NCBI RefSeq assembly: GCF_014654205.1
Contig: NZ_BNAW01000057.1
Coordinates: forward strand, 1-57,070
Length of the DNA: 57,070 bases
Source: Amycolatopsis bullii
GTDB taxonomy: Bacteria > Actinomycetota > Actinomycetes > Mycobacteriales > Pseudonocardiaceae
Reading direction: 5' to 3'
Shown here: positions 35,932 through 44,462 of the stretch, one piece after another
Numbering within the stretch: the stretch's first letter is position 1
How the letters are laid out: every line of letters starts with the position of its first letter
Program-made: the position numbers and the translations under genes
Notes under the pieces: model-generated
The model's input: only the letters and a program-made list of their open reading frames with translations
Told to the model about the DNA's origin: nothing
The model's database searches: none

Positions 35932-37235
35932 TGCCGTTCGCGCGGCCGGCGGGCCCGCGGTCCCTCGCGGCCCGGCGCGCGGCGGCCGCCGAGGGCGAGG
36001 CGGTGCTGCGCGGCGTGCTGGCCGAGGACGACGCCCGGCTGCTCCTGCTGGTCCCCGACCCGCACGCCCGGTTCGCCGCGGTCGAGCTCGCCGCGCCGTT
36101 CGCCGCTTCGGTGCTCGAAGACGGCTACGGCGTGTGCAGCTACGTCTTCGCGTGGACGCCGTCGCGGGAGCCGCTGCCGGCGTCCGGCGTGCTGGGCGGG
36201 TACCTCGAAGGGTTCGGTGACCTGCGGGTGCGGCCGGACGCGGCGTCGGTGATCCCGCTGGGGGACCGGACGTGGGCGGTGGTCGGCGACGTCGAATGGC
36301 CGTCCGGGGCGGCCGCGGAACTCGCCCCGCGGGAGGTGCTGCGTACCCAGCTCGCCGCGTTGGAAGGGCTGGGGCTGGTGCCGTCGGTGGGCATCGAGCA
36401 CGAGGTCGTGTTCCGGGATTCCTCCGGGGTGCCGCTCACCGCGCACGGTGTCGATTACGCGGTCGGGGGTACCGAACGGCTGGCGCCGCTGCTGCGTGAC
36501 CTGCGGACCGATCTGGCCGACGCCGGGCTCGGCGTCGAGTCGGCCCGGGCGGAGTGTCATCCCGGGCAGTACGAGATCGTGCTGCGGCACCGGGACGCCC
36601 TGGCGGCCTGTGACGACGTCCTGCTGCAGCAGCTGATCGTGCGCCGGGCTTGCGCCCGGCACGCGGTCGGTGCCGACTACCTGGCGGCTCCCGAGCCGGG
36701 TCAGGGGAACTCCGGGCACGTCCACCTGTCGCTGTCCGCTGTGGACGGTTCGGAGCCCGATCTGCTGGGCGGGTTCCTGGCCGGGGTCCTCCGGGATGCC
36801 CGGGCGTTGACGGCGGTGTGGGCGCCGACTTGGAACTCCTACGTCCGGCTTCGGACCGCGCCGTTCTCTCCACGCGAGGTGCGGTGGGGGTATGACGACC
36901 GGACCGCTTCGGTGCGGGTGGCCGGGGGTACGTCGAGTCCGCGGCTGGAGTTCCGGTTCGCCGGGGCCGACGCCCAGCCGCACCTGGTCGTGGCCGCGCT
37001 CTTGGCGGCCGGGCGGTTCGGGTTGGAGGAGGGGCTGAAGCCGCCCGAGCCGGGGGTGGCCGCCGGGTCTTTGGCGGGCTCGCCGTGGGAGGCGTTGTCG
37101 CTGCTGGAGCGGCTGGGGGAGGTGCTCGGCCCGGATGTCGCCGCACAGCTGGCGGCGATGCTGAACGAGGAAATCGACGCCGGGCTGGACTCCGTGACCG
37201 ATTTTCAGCGGCTCCGGGGTGCGCTGCGGGCTTGA
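35931..37235 (+). CDS. Glutamine-synthetase-like ligase in the siderophore operon
   Basis: A 434-residue glutamine-synthetase-fold enzyme, joined to the IucA/C gene by a TGATG overlap. The catalytic residues appear intact: Glu156 and Glu158 in GIEHEVVF, the PGQYE segment at 211-215, His263/His265 in GHVHLSL, NSYVRL at 302-307 and the Arg in YDDRTASVRV. The closing LEFRFAGADAQPHLVV-AALLAAGR block is typical. The N-terminal ~120 residues are divergent. Family chemistry makes a gamma-glutamyl phosphate and joins it to an amine, and classic glutamine synthetase also makes gamma-glutamyl hydroxamate. It is most likely a tailoring or acyl-forming enzyme of the siderophore rather than primary GS. 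Confidence 0.85.
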   Translation: MPFARPAGPRSLAARRAAAAEGEAVLRGVLAEDDARLLLLVPDPHARFAAVELAAPFAASVLEDGYGVCSYVFAWTPSREPLPASGVLGGYLEGFGDLRVRPDAASVIPLGDRTWAVVGDVEWPSGAAAELAPREVLRTQLAALEGLGLVPSVGIEHEVVFRDSSGVPLTAHGVDYAVGGTERLAPLLRDLRTDLADAGLGVESARAECHPGQYEIVLRHRDALAACDDVLLQQLIVRRACARHAVGADYLAAPEPGQGNSGHVHLSLSAVDGSEPDLLGGFLAGVLRDARALTAVWAPTWNSYVRLRTAPFSPREVRWGYDDRTASVRVAGGTSSPRLEFRFAGADAQPHLVVAALLAAGRFGLEEGLKPPEPGVAAGSLAGSPWEALSLLERLGEVLGPDVAAQLAAMLNEEIDAGLDSVTDFQRLRGALRA

Positions 37236-37332
37236 TCGGGTGCCTGGCCGGGTGGGAGTCCGGCGGGACCGTGCGCGGATCTTCACCGCCGGGGGGTTGC
37301 GCCCGGCCCGCCGGGTGCGCAGGCTCGACGTC

Positions 37333-38745
37333 GTGAGCGAGCACGAGTACGACCTCATCGTCATCGGTTCGGGCCCCGGCGGGCAGAAGGCCGCGATCGC
37401 CGCGGCGAAGCTCGGCAAGAAGGTGGCGGTCGTCGACCGGCACGACATGGTCGGCGGGGTGTGCGTCAACACCGGCACGATCCCGTCCAAGACCCTGCGC
37501 GAGGCCGTGCTCTACCTGACCGGCATGAACCAGCGCGAGCTCTACGGCGCGAGCTACCGCGTCAAGCAGGACATCACCATCGCCGACCTGCTCGCGCGGA
37601 CCCAGCACGTCGTCGGGCGCGAGGTCCAGGTCGTGCGCGCGCAGCTGATGCGCAACCACATCGACCTGATCGACGGCACCGCCTCGTTCGCCGACCCGCA
37701 CACCGTGCTCGTCGAAGGCCGTCACCGCGGCGACCGGCGGACCCTGTCGGCCGACCACGTCGTGATCGCCACCGGCACCCGGCCCGCGCGGCCGAAGCAG
37801 GTCGACTTCGACGCCGCCCGCGTGCTCGACTCCGACGAGATCCTGCGGCTGGAGCAGATCCCGTCGTCGCTGGTCGTGGTGGGCGCCGGGGTGATCGGGA
37901 TCGAGTACGCGTCGATGTTCGCCGCGCTCGGTTCGCGGGTCACCGTGGTCGAGCAGCGCGACCACATGCTCGACTTCTGCGACCCGGAGATCGTCGAGTC
38001 GCTCAAGTTCCAGCTGCGCGACCTGGGGGTCACCTTCCGGTTCGGCGAGAAGGTCGCGGACGTGGCGGTCTCCGACCACGCGACGATCACGACACTGGTC
38101 AGCGGCAAGCGCATCCCGGCCGACGGCGTCATGTATTCCGCCGGCCGTCAGGGCATGACCGGCGAGCTCAACCTGGAGGCGGCGGGCCTGACCGCGGACG
38201 AGCGCGGCCGCCTGGTCGTCGACGAGAACTACCGCACGGCCGTGCCGCACATCTACGCGGTCGGCGACGTGATCGGCTTCCCCGCCCTGGCGGCGACGTC
38301 GATGGACCAGGGCAGGCTGGCGGCGTACCACGCGTTCGGCGAGCCGGCGCACGAGCTGGGCGCGCTGCAGCCGATCGGCATCTACACGATCCCGGAGATC
38401 TCGTACGTCGGCGCGACCGAGGCCCAGCTGACGTCGTCGTCGGTGCCGTACGAGGTCGGCATCGCCCGCTACCGCGAGCTGGCCCGCGGCCAGATCACCG
38501 GCGACAGCTACGGGATGCTCAAGCTGCTGGTGTCCACCACGGACCGCAAGCTGCTGGGCGTCCACGTGTTCGGCACGGGCGCGACCGACCTGGTCCACAT
38601 CGGACAGGCGGTGATGGGGTGCGGGGGCACGGTCGACTACCTGGTGGACGCGGTGTTCAACTACCCGACGCTCTCGGAGGCGTACAAGGTGGCGGCGCTG
38701 GACGCGACCAACAAGATCCGGGCGCTGGAGCGCTTCTCGTCCTGA
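37333..38745 (+). CDS. sthA: Soluble Si-specific NAD(P)+ transhydrogenase
   Basis: A 470-residue flavoprotein of the pyridine-nucleotide-disulfide reductase family that equilibrates NADPH and NADH. FAD site GSGPGGQKAAIAAA is near residues 11-24; the NAD site VGAGVIGIEYASMFA is near residues 180-194. At the redox position it reads GGVCVNTGTIPSKTL, so one Cys of the usual C-x4-C pair is Thr; this loss is the hallmark of SthA. GDVIGFPALAATSMDQGR follows. The GTG start is fixed by the MSEHEYDLIVIG beginning. Confidence 0.93.
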   Translation: MSEHEYDLIVIGSGPGGQKAAIAAAKLGKKVAVVDRHDMVGGVCVNTGTIPSKTLREAVLYLTGMNQRELYGASYRVKQDITIADLLARTQHVVGREVQVVRAQLMRNHIDLIDGTASFADPHTVLVEGRHRGDRRTLSADHVVIATGTRPARPKQVDFDAARVLDSDEILRLEQIPSSLVVVGAGVIGIEYASMFAALGSRVTVVEQRDHMLDFCDPEIVESLKFQLRDLGVTFRFGEKVADVAVSDHATITTLVSGKRIPADGVMYSAGRQGMTGELNLEAAGLTADERGRLVVDENYRTAVPHIYAVGDVIGFPALAATSMDQGRLAAYHAFGEPAHELGALQPIGIYTIPEISYVGATEAQLTSSSVPYEVGIARYRELARGQITGDSYGMLKLLVSTTDRKLLGVHVFGTGATDLVHIGQAVMGCGGTVDYLVDAVFNYPTLSEAYKVAALDATNKIRALERFSS

Positions 38746-38807
38746 AAACCCATCAGTCACAGCAGCACCACCTGATCCACTCGTCCCGAACCGGTTTGAC
38801 ACTCGTC

Positions 38808-38823
38808 TAGAACATATGTTCGA
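38808..38823. promoter_or_regulatory. LexA-type SOS box upstream of the radical SAM gene
   Basis: TAGAACATATGTTCGA matches the actinobacterial SOS consensus TCGAAC-N4-GTTCGA with one mismatch. It is placed 8 bases before the GTG start. A TTGACA (38796-38801) just upstream could be a -35. LexA control of the gene is inferred from this site. Confidence 0.75.
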
Positions 38824-38831
38824 CTGGCGCC

Positions 38832-40721
38832 GTGCGATGGGATCGGCAGCGGACAGGGGAGGGTGAACCGGCACTGCCCGGGCTCGAGGGCCTGGTGCGC
38901 TCGGTGCGGTCACCGGAATTCGACGGCGTCACCTTTCACGAGGTGCACGCCCGGTCGGTGCTGAACAAGGTGCCCGCCGGCTCCGGCGTGCCCTTCGGCT
39001 GGACCGTCAACCCCTACCGCGGCTGCTCACACGCCTGCACCTACTGCCTCGAAGGCGGCACCCGGATCCTGATGGCCGACGGCCGGACGAAGGCGCTGTC
39101 GGACCTGAAGGTCGGCGACGCGATCTACGGCACCCGCGGCCACGGTGCCTCCCGGCGGCTGGTGCCGACCACGGTCGAAGCGCACTGGACCACCCTGCGC
39201 GCCGCCTACCGCGTCACGCTCGAAGACGGCACCCGGCTCGTGGCCGGCGGTGATCACCGGTTCCTCACCAGCAAGGGCTGGAAGCACGTCACCGGCAGCA
39301 AGTTCGGCGCCGCCCAGCGGCCGCACCTGGAGCCCGGCGCCGAGCTGATCGGCGTCGGCCGGTTCGCGCCGACGCCGGACGAGACGCTCGGCTACCGGGC
39401 CGGCTACCTGTGCGGGATGCTGCGCTCCGGCGGGTTCGCCGCCGAGCCGGACGCCGCCGCGCGGGCGCTGCGCTACCTGCCGGACTTCGGGGCCTCGGTC
39501 GGCTTTCTCAAGGTGCCGCCGGATCCGGACGCCCATTGGCAGCGCGGGTTCCTCGCCGGCGTCTTCGACATCGCGGGCGACTACGGCCGCGGTGTCCTCG
39601 CGGTGGCGCACGACGAACCCGAGATCGCCGAGGCCTTCACCGCCGCGCTCGCCCGCTTCGGCTTCACCCACCAGCTCGACGAGGTGCCGAAGTTCCCGAC
39701 GCGCCAGGAAGTCCGGCTGCTCGGCGGCGTCGGCGAGGTCCTGCGGTTCTTCCACGTCAGCAACCCGGCCGTGACGTGGAAGCGGTCCCTCGAGGGCGCG
39801 GTGATCGGCGCGAGCCGCCGCCGCGTGGAGGCGATCGAGCCGCTGGGCCTGCAGCTGCCGCTGTTCGACATCACCACCGGCACCGGCGACTTCGTGGCCG
39901 ACGGCATGGTGTCCCACAACTGCTTCGCCCGGAACACCCACACCTACCTCGAATTCGACGCCGGCCGCGACTTCGACACCCAGGTGGTCGTCAAGATCAA
40001 CGCCCCGCAGGTGCTGGCCGCGCAGCTGAAGAAGCCCTCGTGGCGGCGCGAGCACGTCGCGATGGGCACCAACACCGACCCCTACCAGCGCGCCGAGGGC
40101 CGCTACCGGCTGATGCCCGGCATCATCACGGCACTGGCGCGCTCGGGCACACCGCTGTCGGTGCTGACCAAGGGCACGGTGCTGGCCCGCGACCTGCCGC
40201 TGCTGAAGGACGTCGCCCGCGACGTGCCGGTCGGGCTCGCGGTGTCGATCGCGCTGCTCGACGAAGAGCTGCAGCACCGCATCGAACCCGGCACGCCGAG
40301 CCCGCGGGCGCGGCTGGAACTGGTGCGCAAAGCGCGCGAGGCCGGGCTGCCGTGCTCGGTGCTGGTGGCGCCGGTGCTGCCATGGCTGACCGACTCCGAA
40401 GAGGCGCTGGACGCGCTGTTCGCCCGGCTCGCCGACGTCGGCGCGACGAGCGTCACGGCGTTCGCGCTGCACCTGCGGCCGGGGGCGCGCGAGTGGTTCG
40501 GCCGCTGGCTGGCGGGCACGCACCCGGAGCTCGTCCCGCGGTACCGGGAGCTGTACGCGCGGGGCAGTTACGTGCGGAAGGCCTATCGCGAGGGGCTCGC
40601 GGAGCGCGTCGGGCCGCTGCTGCGGCGGCACGGCCTGGACCGCAAGTCCGCGTTCGACGCGCGCGGTCCGGAGCTGCCGGCGGCCGAGGCCGCGCCCGCG
40701 GAGCAGCTGCGCTTGCTGTGA
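38832..40721 (+). CDS. Rv2578c-family radical SAM protein interrupted by an intein
   Basis: A 629-residue precursor. The mature protein (337 residues after splicing) is a radical SAM enzyme with cluster motif CSHACTYC (C-x3-C-x2-C, residues 65-72), of the Rv2578c/SplB-like group. The intein runs from Cys72 to Asn363 (292 residues); splicing restores the motif as CSHACTYCFARN. Extein segments NPYRGC, FDTQVVVKINAPQ, MGTNTDPYQRAEGRYRLMPGI and SVLTKGT are typical. The substrate is unknown; links to DNA repair are suggested by the SOS box upstream. The GTG is the only sensible start before the conserved N-terminus. Confidence 0.93.
   Translation: MRWDRQRTGEGEPALPGLEGLVRSVRSPEFDGVTFHEVHARSVLNKVPAGSGVPFGWTVNPYRGCSHACTYCLEGGTRILMADGRTKALSDLKVGDAIYGTRGHGASRRLVPTTVEAHWTTLRAAYRVTLEDGTRLVAGGDHRFLTSKGWKHVTGSKFGAAQRPHLEPGAELIGVGRFAPTPDETLGYRAGYLCGMLRSGGFAAEPDAAARALRYLPDFGASVGFLKVPPDPDAHWQRGFLAGVFDIAGDYGRGVLAVAHDEPEIAEAFTAALARFGFTHQLDEVPKFPTRQEVRLLGGVGEVLRFFHVSNPAVTWKRSLEGAVIGASRRRVEAIEPLGLQLPLFDITTGTGDFVADGMVSHNCFARNTHTYLEFDAGRDFDTQVVVKINAPQVLAAQLKKPSWRREHVAMGTNTDPYQRAEGRYRLMPGIITALARSGTPLSVLTKGTVLARDLPLLKDVARDVPVGLAVSIALLDEELQHRIEPGTPSPRARLELVRKAREAGLPCSVLVAPVLPWLTDSEEALDALFARLADVGATSVTAFALHLRPGAREWFGRWLAGTHPELVPRYRELYARGSYVRKAYREGLAERVGPLLRRHGLDRKSAFDARGPELPAAEAAPAEQLRLL
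39045..39920 (+). other. Intein with degenerate LAGLIDADG homing endonuclease
   Basis: A class 1 intein inserted just before the third cluster Cys of the radical SAM motif. The splicing residues are present: Cys1 in block A (CLEGGTRILMADG), block-B His142 of the precursor (in GGDHRFLT; the usual Thr of T-x-x-H is Gly), block F PLFDITTGTGDFVADGMV, terminal His362-Asn363 and +1 Cys364. The endonuclease motifs GYLCGMLRSGG (191-201) and RGFLAGVFDIAGD (238-250) lack the catalytic acidic residue at the eighth position of L-A-G-L-I-D-A-D-G. Splicing should work; cutting should not. Confidence 0.9.
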
Positions 40722-40895
40722 CTCGTGGGGGAGTTGCGCGGGGAGGGGCCGGAGGAACTGCTGCGCCGGTCCTCTGTGGATCCACCGGGTGACGTACTGG
40801 GCCGTTCGGGGCGTTCGGGGCCCGGTGTCTTCGGTTTGCGGCAAAATGTCCGGTCGTGTCGTTGTCGTCCCGCCGCACCGGCGCCTAACGTCGAA

Positions 40896-40907
40896 GGGAT
40901 CGATCCC
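40896..40907. promoter_or_regulatory. 12-bp palindrome before the MerB-fold gene
   Basis: GGGATCGATCCC ends immediately before the AAAGGAG ribosome site. It could bind a repressor or form a small hairpin around the ribosome site. Not tested. Confidence 0.35.
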
Positions 40908-40922
40908 GAAAGGAGCCGGACG

Positions 40923-41525
40923 TTGACGACCTCGCAGACCGACCGTGTCGCGGCCGCCCGGCTCGCCTGGGCCGCCCTCAAGCTGACGCGGGCCGGCCGG
41001 CACCCGGTGGGGGTCGACCGGCTGGCCGCGACCGTCGGCGTCACCCCGGCCGAGGCCCGCCGGCTGGTCGAACTGATCGGGTTCACGCTGCACCGCGACC
41101 TCGTCTCGACCGGTCCGGCGCCCCGCGGCGCCCACCACCGCCTCGAACCGGCCGAAGGCACCCTCGGTGCGGGCCCGGACGGCACGGTCGACATGTTCCT
41201 GCTGGCCATCGCGACCGGCGAGCGCGTCCACGCCGCGGCCGTCTGCCCGGTCACCGGGACGCACATCCGCATCGAGCTGATGCCGCAGGGCATCCTCCTG
41301 GTCGACCCGCCGGCGGCGGTGGTCGCGGCCGTCGACCTGGGCTTCGGGCTCGACGGCGTCGACCCGGTGGCCTGCGCGGGGCAGCCGTTCTTCGCCTCCG
41401 CGTCCGCGGCCGCGAGCTGGCTGGTCGCGAACCCGGGCGGCCGCATCTACCAGGTGGCGGCCTACCTGGCCCAGGCCCACCGCCTGGTCGCCGCCCTGGA
41501 AACCCGCCCCAGATACGTCCTCTGA
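40923..41525 (+). CDS. MerB-fold (alkylmercury-lyase-like) protein without the catalytic triad
   Basis: A 200-residue protein. A winged-helix-like N-terminal part (KLTRAGRHPVGVDRLAATVGVTPAEARRLVELIG) is followed by a MerB-type domain with VCPVTGTHIRIEL and FFASASAAASWL. In MerB, catalysis uses a Cys and an Asp in a C-A-L-D motif and a Cys in a later Cys pair. Here the first motif reads FLLAI, and the later segment VACAGQPFFAS keeps only one Cys. So it probably is not a mercury lyase; it may bind a ligand or act as a regulator. The TTG start follows AAAGGAG with seven bases of spacing. Confidence 0.7.
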   Translation: MTTSQTDRVAAARLAWAALKLTRAGRHPVGVDRLAATVGVTPAEARRLVELIGFTLHRDLVSTGPAPRGAHHRLEPAEGTLGAGPDGTVDMFLLAIATGERVHAAAVCPVTGTHIRIELMPQGILLVDPPAAVVAAVDLGFGLDGVDPVACAGQPFFASASAAASWLVANPGGRIYQVAAYLAQAHRLVAALETRPRYVL

Positions 41526-41533
41526 CACACGGG

Positions 41534-41561
41534 CCGGGCACTTTCACGGGGGAGTGCCCGG
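41534..41561 (+). terminator. Hairpin terminator before aspS
   Basis: CCGGGCACT (41534-41542) and AGTGCCCGG (41553-41561) form a 9-bp perfect stem, nine bases after the MerB-fold stop. It separates that gene from aspS. Confidence 0.65.
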
Positions 41562-41660
41562 TGACCACCGCGCCGGGCCAGCCTGCCGACGTCGTACGCT
41601 GGGCAGTTCGTTAGCCTTTCCAGCAGCGAAGACCACCCATGTCGAAGGAGAGCAGTCGCA

Positions 41661-43436
41661 GTGCTCCGCACCCACAACGCCGGCACCCTGCGTGCCGAGC
41701 AGGCCGGACAGACCGTCACCCTCACCGGATGGGTGGCCCGGCGGCGCGATCACGGCGGCGTCATCTTCATCGACCTCCGTGACGCCAGCGGCGTCGCCCA
41801 GGTCGTCTTCCGCGAAGGCGAGATGGCCGAGCGCGCCCACGCGCTGCGGTCGGAGTTCTGCGTGAAGATCGTCGGCGAGGTCGCCGAGCGGCCCGAGGGC
41901 AACGCCAACGCCGAGATCCCCACCGGCGAGATCGAGGTCCTCGCGACCCAGCTCGAGGTGCTCTCCGAGGCCGCGCCGCTGCCGTTCCCGATCGACGACC
42001 GCGTCGACGTCGGTGAAGAGGTCCGGCTCAAGCACCGCTACCTCGACCTGCGCCGCAGCGGCCCGGCCGCGGCCATGCGGCTGCGCAGCGAGGTCAGCCG
42101 CGCCGCGCGCGAGGTGCTGCACGCCCAGGACTTCGTCGAGATCGAGACCCCGACGATGACCCGCTCGACGCCCGAAGGCGCCCGCGACTTCCTGGTGCCC
42201 GCGCGGCTCAAGCCCGGCTCCTGGTACGCGCTGCCGCAGTCGCCGCAGCTGTTCAAGCAGCTGCTCATGGTCGGCGGCATGGAGCGGTACTACCAGATCG
42301 CCCGCTGCTACCGCGACGAAGACTTCCGCGCGGACCGCCAGCCCGAGTTCACCCAGCTCGACATCGAGATGAGCTTCGTCGAGCAGGACGACGTCATCAA
42401 GCTCGGCGAGGACATCGTCTCCGCGCTGTGGAAGCTGATCGGGCACGAGATCCCGCGGCCCATCCCGCGCATCACCTACCACGAGGCGATGGCCAAGTAC
42501 GGCTCGGACAAGCCGGACCTGCGCTTCGACCTCGAGATCACCGACATGACGGAGTTCTTCGCCGACACGCCGTTCCGCGTGTTCCAGGCCCCGTACGTCG
42601 GCGCGGTCGTCATGGCGGGCGGCGCCGACCAGCCGCGGCGCCAGCTCGACGCGTGGCAGGAGTGGGCCAAGCAGCGCGGCGCCAAGGGCCTCGCGTACAT
42701 CCTCGTGAACGAGGACGGCACGCTCGGCGGCCCGGTCGCGAAGAACCTGTCCGAGACCGAGCGCGAGAACGTCGCCGCGGCGGCGGGCGCGAAGCCGGGC
42801 GACTGCATCTTCTTCTCCGCGGGCAAGGCGTCGTCGACGCAGCCGCTGCTCGGCGCCGCGCGCGACGAGATCGGCAAGCGGCTCGGCCTGATCGACGAGA
42901 ACGCCTGGTCGTTCGTGTGGGTCGTCGACGCGCCCCTGTTCGCGCCGGTCGAGGACATCGGCGACGACGTGGCCGTCGGCTCCGGCAAGTGGACCGCGGT
43001 GCACCACGCGTTCACCTCGCCGACCCCGGAGTGGATCGACAAGTTCGAGCAGGACCCGGGCAACGCACTGGCCTACGCCTACGACATCGTCTGCAACGGC
43101 AACGAAATCGGCGGTGGCTCGATCCGTATCCACCGCGGCGACGTCCAGAAGCGCGTCTTCAACCTCATGGGCCTCGGCGAGGAGGAGGCGCAGGAGAAGT
43201 TCGGCTTCCTGCTCGACGCCTTCCAGTTCGGCCCCCCGCCGCACGGCGGCATCGCGTTCGGCTGGGACCGCATCGTCATGCTGCTGGCCAAGGCCGACTC
43301 GCTGCGTGACGTGATCGCGTTCCCGAAGACCGGCGGCGGCTACGACCCGCTGACCGCGGCGCCGGCACCGATCACCGCGCAGCAGCGCAAGGAGGCCGGG
43401 ATCGACGCGAAGCCGGCCACCCCGCCGCAGAACTAG
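41661..43436 (+). CDS. aspS: Aspartate--tRNA ligase (Asp/Asn type)
   Basis: A 591-residue class II aminoacyl-tRNA synthetase of bacterial type. The OB-fold anticodon-binding domain comes first (VTLTGWVARRRDHGGVIFIDLRD). Motif 2 is in RCYRDEDFRADRQPEFTQLDIEM, and the flipping loop is in MTRSTPEGARDFLVP. The GAD insertion domain follows. Motif 3 is near GGIAFGWDRIVMLL. It charges tRNA(Asp), and tRNA(Asn) as well if asparaginyl synthetase is absent, as often in actinobacteria (inferred). The GTG follows AAGGAGAGCAG. Its TAG overlaps the DUF389 start (TAGTG). Confidence 0.97.
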   Translation: MLRTHNAGTLRAEQAGQTVTLTGWVARRRDHGGVIFIDLRDASGVAQVVFREGEMAERAHALRSEFCVKIVGEVAERPEGNANAEIPTGEIEVLATQLEVLSEAAPLPFPIDDRVDVGEEVRLKHRYLDLRRSGPAAAMRLRSEVSRAAREVLHAQDFVEIETPTMTRSTPEGARDFLVPARLKPGSWYALPQSPQLFKQLLMVGGMERYYQIARCYRDEDFRADRQPEFTQLDIEMSFVEQDDVIKLGEDIVSALWKLIGHEIPRPIPRITYHEAMAKYGSDKPDLRFDLEITDMTEFFADTPFRVFQAPYVGAVVMAGGADQPRRQLDAWQEWAKQRGAKGLAYILVNEDGTLGGPVAKNLSETERENVAAAAGAKPGDCIFFSAGKASSTQPLLGAARDEIGKRLGLIDENAWSFVWVVDAPLFAPVEDIGDDVAVGSGKWTAVHHAFTSPTPEWIDKFEQDPGNALAYAYDIVCNGNEIGGGSIRIHRGDVQKRVFNLMGLGEEEAQEKFGFLLDAFQFGPPPHGGIAFGWDRIVMLLAKADSLRDVIAFPKTGGGYDPLTAAPAPITAQQRKEAGIDAKPATPPQN

Positions 43437-44383
43437 TGCTGCACCTCAGGGCCGTGTGCCCGCCGGACGAGACCGCCGAGGCGCTAGACATCCTGCGGGC
43501 ACACGCCGGCAGCGCGCACCTCGTCGTGCACCGCGGCGCCGCCGTGGAGCCCGCGGGCGACCTGATCGAGGCCGACATCGCCCGTGAGGCGGCGGACGAG
43601 ATCATCGACGCGCTGTGCGGCCTCGGTCTCGACCACACCGGCGGGATCACGTTGGAAGCGCTCGACACCGCGCTGTCCGACGCCGCCGACCGGGCGGAAG
43701 AGGCCGCGCCGGGCGAAGCCGCGGACGCCGTCGTGTGGGAGGAGCTGGTCGCGCGCACCGGAGAGGAATCCCGGATGAACGTGACGTTCCTGGCCTTCCT
43801 CACCATCGCCTGCCTGCTCGCCGCGGCCGGCGTGCTCACGAACTCCGCGGTCACGATCGTCGGCGCGATGGTCGTCGGCCCGGAGTTCGGGCCGCTGGCC
43901 GCGTTCGCGGTCGGGCTCGTGCTGCGCCGCTGGGACCTCGTCCGCCGGGCGGCCGCCGCGCTGGGTGCGGGCTTCCCGCTGGCGATGGTCGTGACGCTGG
44001 GCGGCGCGCTGCTCGTGCGCGCGACCGACGTCTTCGGCGAAACGGCGTTCCGGCTGGAGAACAACCACGAGGTCGACTTCGTCTTCTCGGTCGGCGTGCC
44101 GTCGCTGGTCGTCGCGATGCTGGCCGGCGCCGCGGGGATGCTCGCGATGACGTCGGCGAAGTCGGCCGCGCTGGTGGGCGTGTTCATCTCCGTGACCACG
44201 GTGCCGGCCGCGGGCTACGCGGTCGTCGCGGCCGTGGCGGGGGAGTGGAGCCGGTGTCTCCAGTCCGTCGGTCAGCTGCTGGTCAACCTTCTCGGAATCG
44301 TTGCAGCTGCGGCCATTGTGTTGATCGTGCGCCGGAATGGGCAACGTTCACCGGTGGGAACGCGTCCGCTTTCACGCGGGTGA
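43436..44383 (+). CDS. DUF389 domain membrane protein
   Basis: A 315-residue protein. The N-terminal ~110 residues are soluble (LHLRAVCPPDETAEALDIL, ferredoxin-like). The rest has five to six transmembrane helices starting with MNVTFLAFLTIACLLAAAGVLTNSAVTIVGAMVVGPEFGPLAAF, the DUF389 signature. Function unknown; transport is plausible. The GTG overlaps the aspS stop codon by one base, so it is probably co-transcribed with aspS. Confidence 0.88.
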   Translation: MLHLRAVCPPDETAEALDILRAHAGSAHLVVHRGAAVEPAGDLIEADIAREAADEIIDALCGLGLDHTGGITLEALDTALSDAADRAEEAAPGEAADAVVWEELVARTGEESRMNVTFLAFLTIACLLAAAGVLTNSAVTIVGAMVVGPEFGPLAAFAVGLVLRRWDLVRRAAAALGAGFPLAMVVTLGGALLVRATDVFGETAFRLENNHEVDFVFSVGVPSLVVAMLAGAAGMLAMTSAKSAALVGVFISVTTVPAAGYAVVAAVAGEWSRCLQSVGQLLVNLLGIVAAAAIVLIVRRNGQRSPVGTRPLSRG

Positions 44384-44462
44384 TGCGTTTCCGGCCGGGA
44401 TGCTCCTTCTTGTCCGGATGTCAGTAGTCATGGTTGCTCAGTCACGAGTAGGGTCGGTGACA

